DNA of 7,211 nt from an uncultured Bacteroidales bacterium. Lineage in GTDB: Bacteria > Bacteroidota > Bacteroidia > Bacteroidales > UBA932. The position numbers and the translations under genes were made by a program. Positions 6,347 through 7,211 of the stretch are shown in pieces. The notes beneath the pieces were generated by a model, which searched no databases, was not told where the DNA came from, and worked only from the letters and a program-made list of their open reading frames with translations. The number at the start of each line of letters is the position of its first letter. The first letter of the stretch is position 1. The DNA lies in contig CALCHD010000215.1 in the NCBI GenBank assembly GCA_937901105.1, forward strand, positions 1-7,211. The letters are read 5' to 3'.

Positions 6347-6817
6347 ATGAGTAAGTTTAATGATAAAGGAAAGGCAGAAATGCCTGAATTGAATACCTCG
6401 TCACTTCCTGACTTGATTTTCTCTATCCTCTTTTTCTTCATGATTGTAACATCAATGCGTGAAGAGGAGGTGAAGGTGGAATACACCTTGCCAAAGGGAA
6501 CAAACTTGTCAAAGATAGAACGTAAGACAGCTGTCGTGAACATTCATATCGGTTCACCTTCAAAGCAATATGTTTCTCAGTTGGGTATGAGTACACGTGT
6601 TCAGTTGAACGACCGTTTTGCCAACGTCAAGGAGGTTGCTCCTTTCGTGGTTAATGAGCGTTCATTGATGCGTCAGGCAGACCAGGCTGTAATGAAGGTC
6701 GCGTTGAAGACCGACCAGAATGTAAAGATGGGTATTATAACAGACGTGAAGATGGAGTTGCGTAAAGCACGTGCTTTGTCACTCATGTATTCTGCTGACG
6801 AAAGAAACAAGCAGTAA
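6347..6817 (+). CDS. exbD: ExbD/TolR-family biopolymer transport protein
   Basis: Complete 156-residue ExbD-like protein. A short cytoplasmic N-terminus (residues 1-21) leads into one transmembrane helix, DLIFSILFFFMIVT (about 22-37), with the channel Asp at residue 22 just after SSLP. The periplasmic domain follows: VEYTLPKGTNLSKIERK, a long strand-helix region (AVMKVALKTDQNVKMGII) and TDVKMELRKARALSLMYSA at the end. With ExbB it would form the inner-membrane proton motor that drives TonB. It starts 2 bases after the stop of the upstream exbD fragment, an arrangement common in this phylum. It ends with a double stop, TAATAG. A strong terminator follows. Eight of nine Arg codons are CGT, in line with the upstream exbD fragment and unlike the left part of the window. 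TolR-like function is the alternative. Confidence 0.94.
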   Translation: MSKFNDKGKAEMPELNTSSLPDLIFSILFFFMIVTSMREEEVKVEYTLPKGTNLSKIERKTAVVNIHIGSPSKQYVSQLGMSTRVQLNDRFANVKEVAPFVVNERSLMRQADQAVMKVALKTDQNVKMGIITDVKMELRKARALSLMYSADERNKQ

Positions 6818-6830
6818 TAGAATACTTATA

Positions 6831-6875
6831 ATCAACAAAAAAGCCACAACTTTGAGTTGTGGCTTTTTTGTTGAT
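6831..6875. terminator. Bidirectional intrinsic terminator
   Basis: Perfect 20-bp inverted repeat (arms 6831-6850 and 6856-6875) around a 5-base loop, tttga. The GC-rich core GCCACAAC/GTTGTGGC is flanked by six A on the left and six T on the right, so it works as a hairpin-plus-U-tract terminator on both strands. It sits 13 bases after the exbD stop and 10 bases after the convergent folA stop, serving both. Confidence 0.95.
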
Positions 6876-6885
6876 ATATAGTCGT

Positions 6886-7211
6886 TTATCTGTTACGCTT
6901 AAGGTAAGTTACAAAGCGATATTCAAAATTGTGCTTCTCGTCTATTGGGTGTGCTTCGTTCTGTATGACTTCCCATTCGCTTTTTGTGAACTCAGGGAAA
7001 AATGCATCTGCTTCTGCCGGCGTGTCGTTGACCTCGGTCAGGCACAGAATGTCGGCTATGGGCATAGCTGTCTTATATAGCATTTCTCCACCGATTATGT
7101 ATATTACCTCCTCGTTCATGCAGTTGGCAAGAGCCTCTTCCAACGATTTGAATGTCTCTGCTCCCGGGAAGGAGTTCTCTTTGCGCGAAAGGACTATGTT
7201 CCTGCGGTTGG
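6886..7211 (-). CDS. folA: Dihydrofolate reductase, C-terminal part (runs off the right edge)
   Basis: C-terminal 107 or so residues of dihydrofolate reductase, which reduces dihydrofolate to tetrahydrofolate with NADPH in the cytoplasm; the full protein is about 160 residues. Visible: RRNIVLSRKENSFPGAETF (the strand after the NADPH-binding R-x-x-I/V-V-L-S-R motif), the SLEEAL helix, IYIIGGEMLYKTAMP with the conserved Gly-Gly, ADILCLTEVNDTPAEADAFF (the second half of the active-site sheet), and the family end HNFEYRFVTYLKRNR. The stop is TAA at 6886-6888 on the minus strand. The start and the catalytic acidic residue lie beyond 7211. It is convergent with exbD and separated from it by a shared terminator. 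It often neighbours thyA in Bacteroidota, which this window cannot show. Confidence 0.95.
   Translation of the reverse strand, partial: NRRNIVLSRKENSFPGAETFKSLEEALANCMNEEVIYIIGGEMLYKTAMPIADILCLTEVNDTPAEADAFFPEFTKSEWEVIQNEAHPIDEKHNFEYRFVTYLKRNR

Noticed and set aside
1..7211. tRNA, rRNA, CRISPR arrays, complete insertion sequences
   Set aside because: I looked for tRNA-like arms, regularly spaced direct repeats and transposase motifs and saw none.

Overview
The window looks like DNA from a gut-type Bacteroidota (order Bacteroidales), probably a metagenomic contig. The reasons are the MutS C-terminus, the MacB-like permease, the YD-repeat/RHS core of Bacteroides type, the tandem ExbD genes with a TAA-tt-ATG junction, and the lack of clear Shine-Dalgarno sites. 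All assignments come from reading motifs by eye; no search was run.

Layout from left to right. Positions 34-1212 (+) hold the C-terminal half of MutS (ATPase and C-terminal helices), cut off at the left edge. Positions 1237-2502 (+) hold a complete MacB/FtsX-type ABC transporter permease, 24 bases behind mutS. Convergent with these is a minus-strand pair: a large RHS/YD-repeat protein (3173 to about 5422) whose last ~224 residues form an AT-rich variable tip, followed 18 bases downstream by a 191-residue putative lipoprotein (2579-3154). Positions 5423-5855 hold no convincing gene, but they contain a perfect 17-bp inverted repeat nested inside a 13-bp one, and a possible signal-peptide coding stretch one frame out of register with the RHS frame. 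Positions 5856 to about 6103 (-) hold the C-terminal Smr domain of a DUF2027/Smr-type protein. This abuts, with almost no bases between, the C-terminal half of an ExbD protein (about 6108-6344, +), followed by an intact second ExbD (6347-6817, +). A perfect bidirectional terminator (6831-6875) separates exbD from the convergent C-terminal part of dihydrofolate reductase (6886-7211, -).

The most interesting system is the RHS protein and lipoprotein pair. It has the architecture of a polymorphic toxin and immunity pair. The tip carries a His...Ser-Glu-Gly-Cys signature and a preceding Ala-Asp-Gly-Glu-Tyr element reminiscent of the L,D-transpeptidase (YkuD-like) fold, which suggests a cell-wall-directed toxin. 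The downstream lipoprotein would then be a periplasmic or membrane-anchored immunity protein. Base composition drops sharply at the DPxG core/tip boundary, as expected for a swapped tip cassette.

Three gene breaks in 7.2 kb deserve caution: mutS at the left edge, RHS lacking its N-terminal part, and the head-to-head truncated Smr/ExbD junction. The Smr/ExbD junction, with different arginine codon use on its two sides, may be an assembly chimera rather than real biology. If so, the parts left and right of about 6105 come from different genomes.
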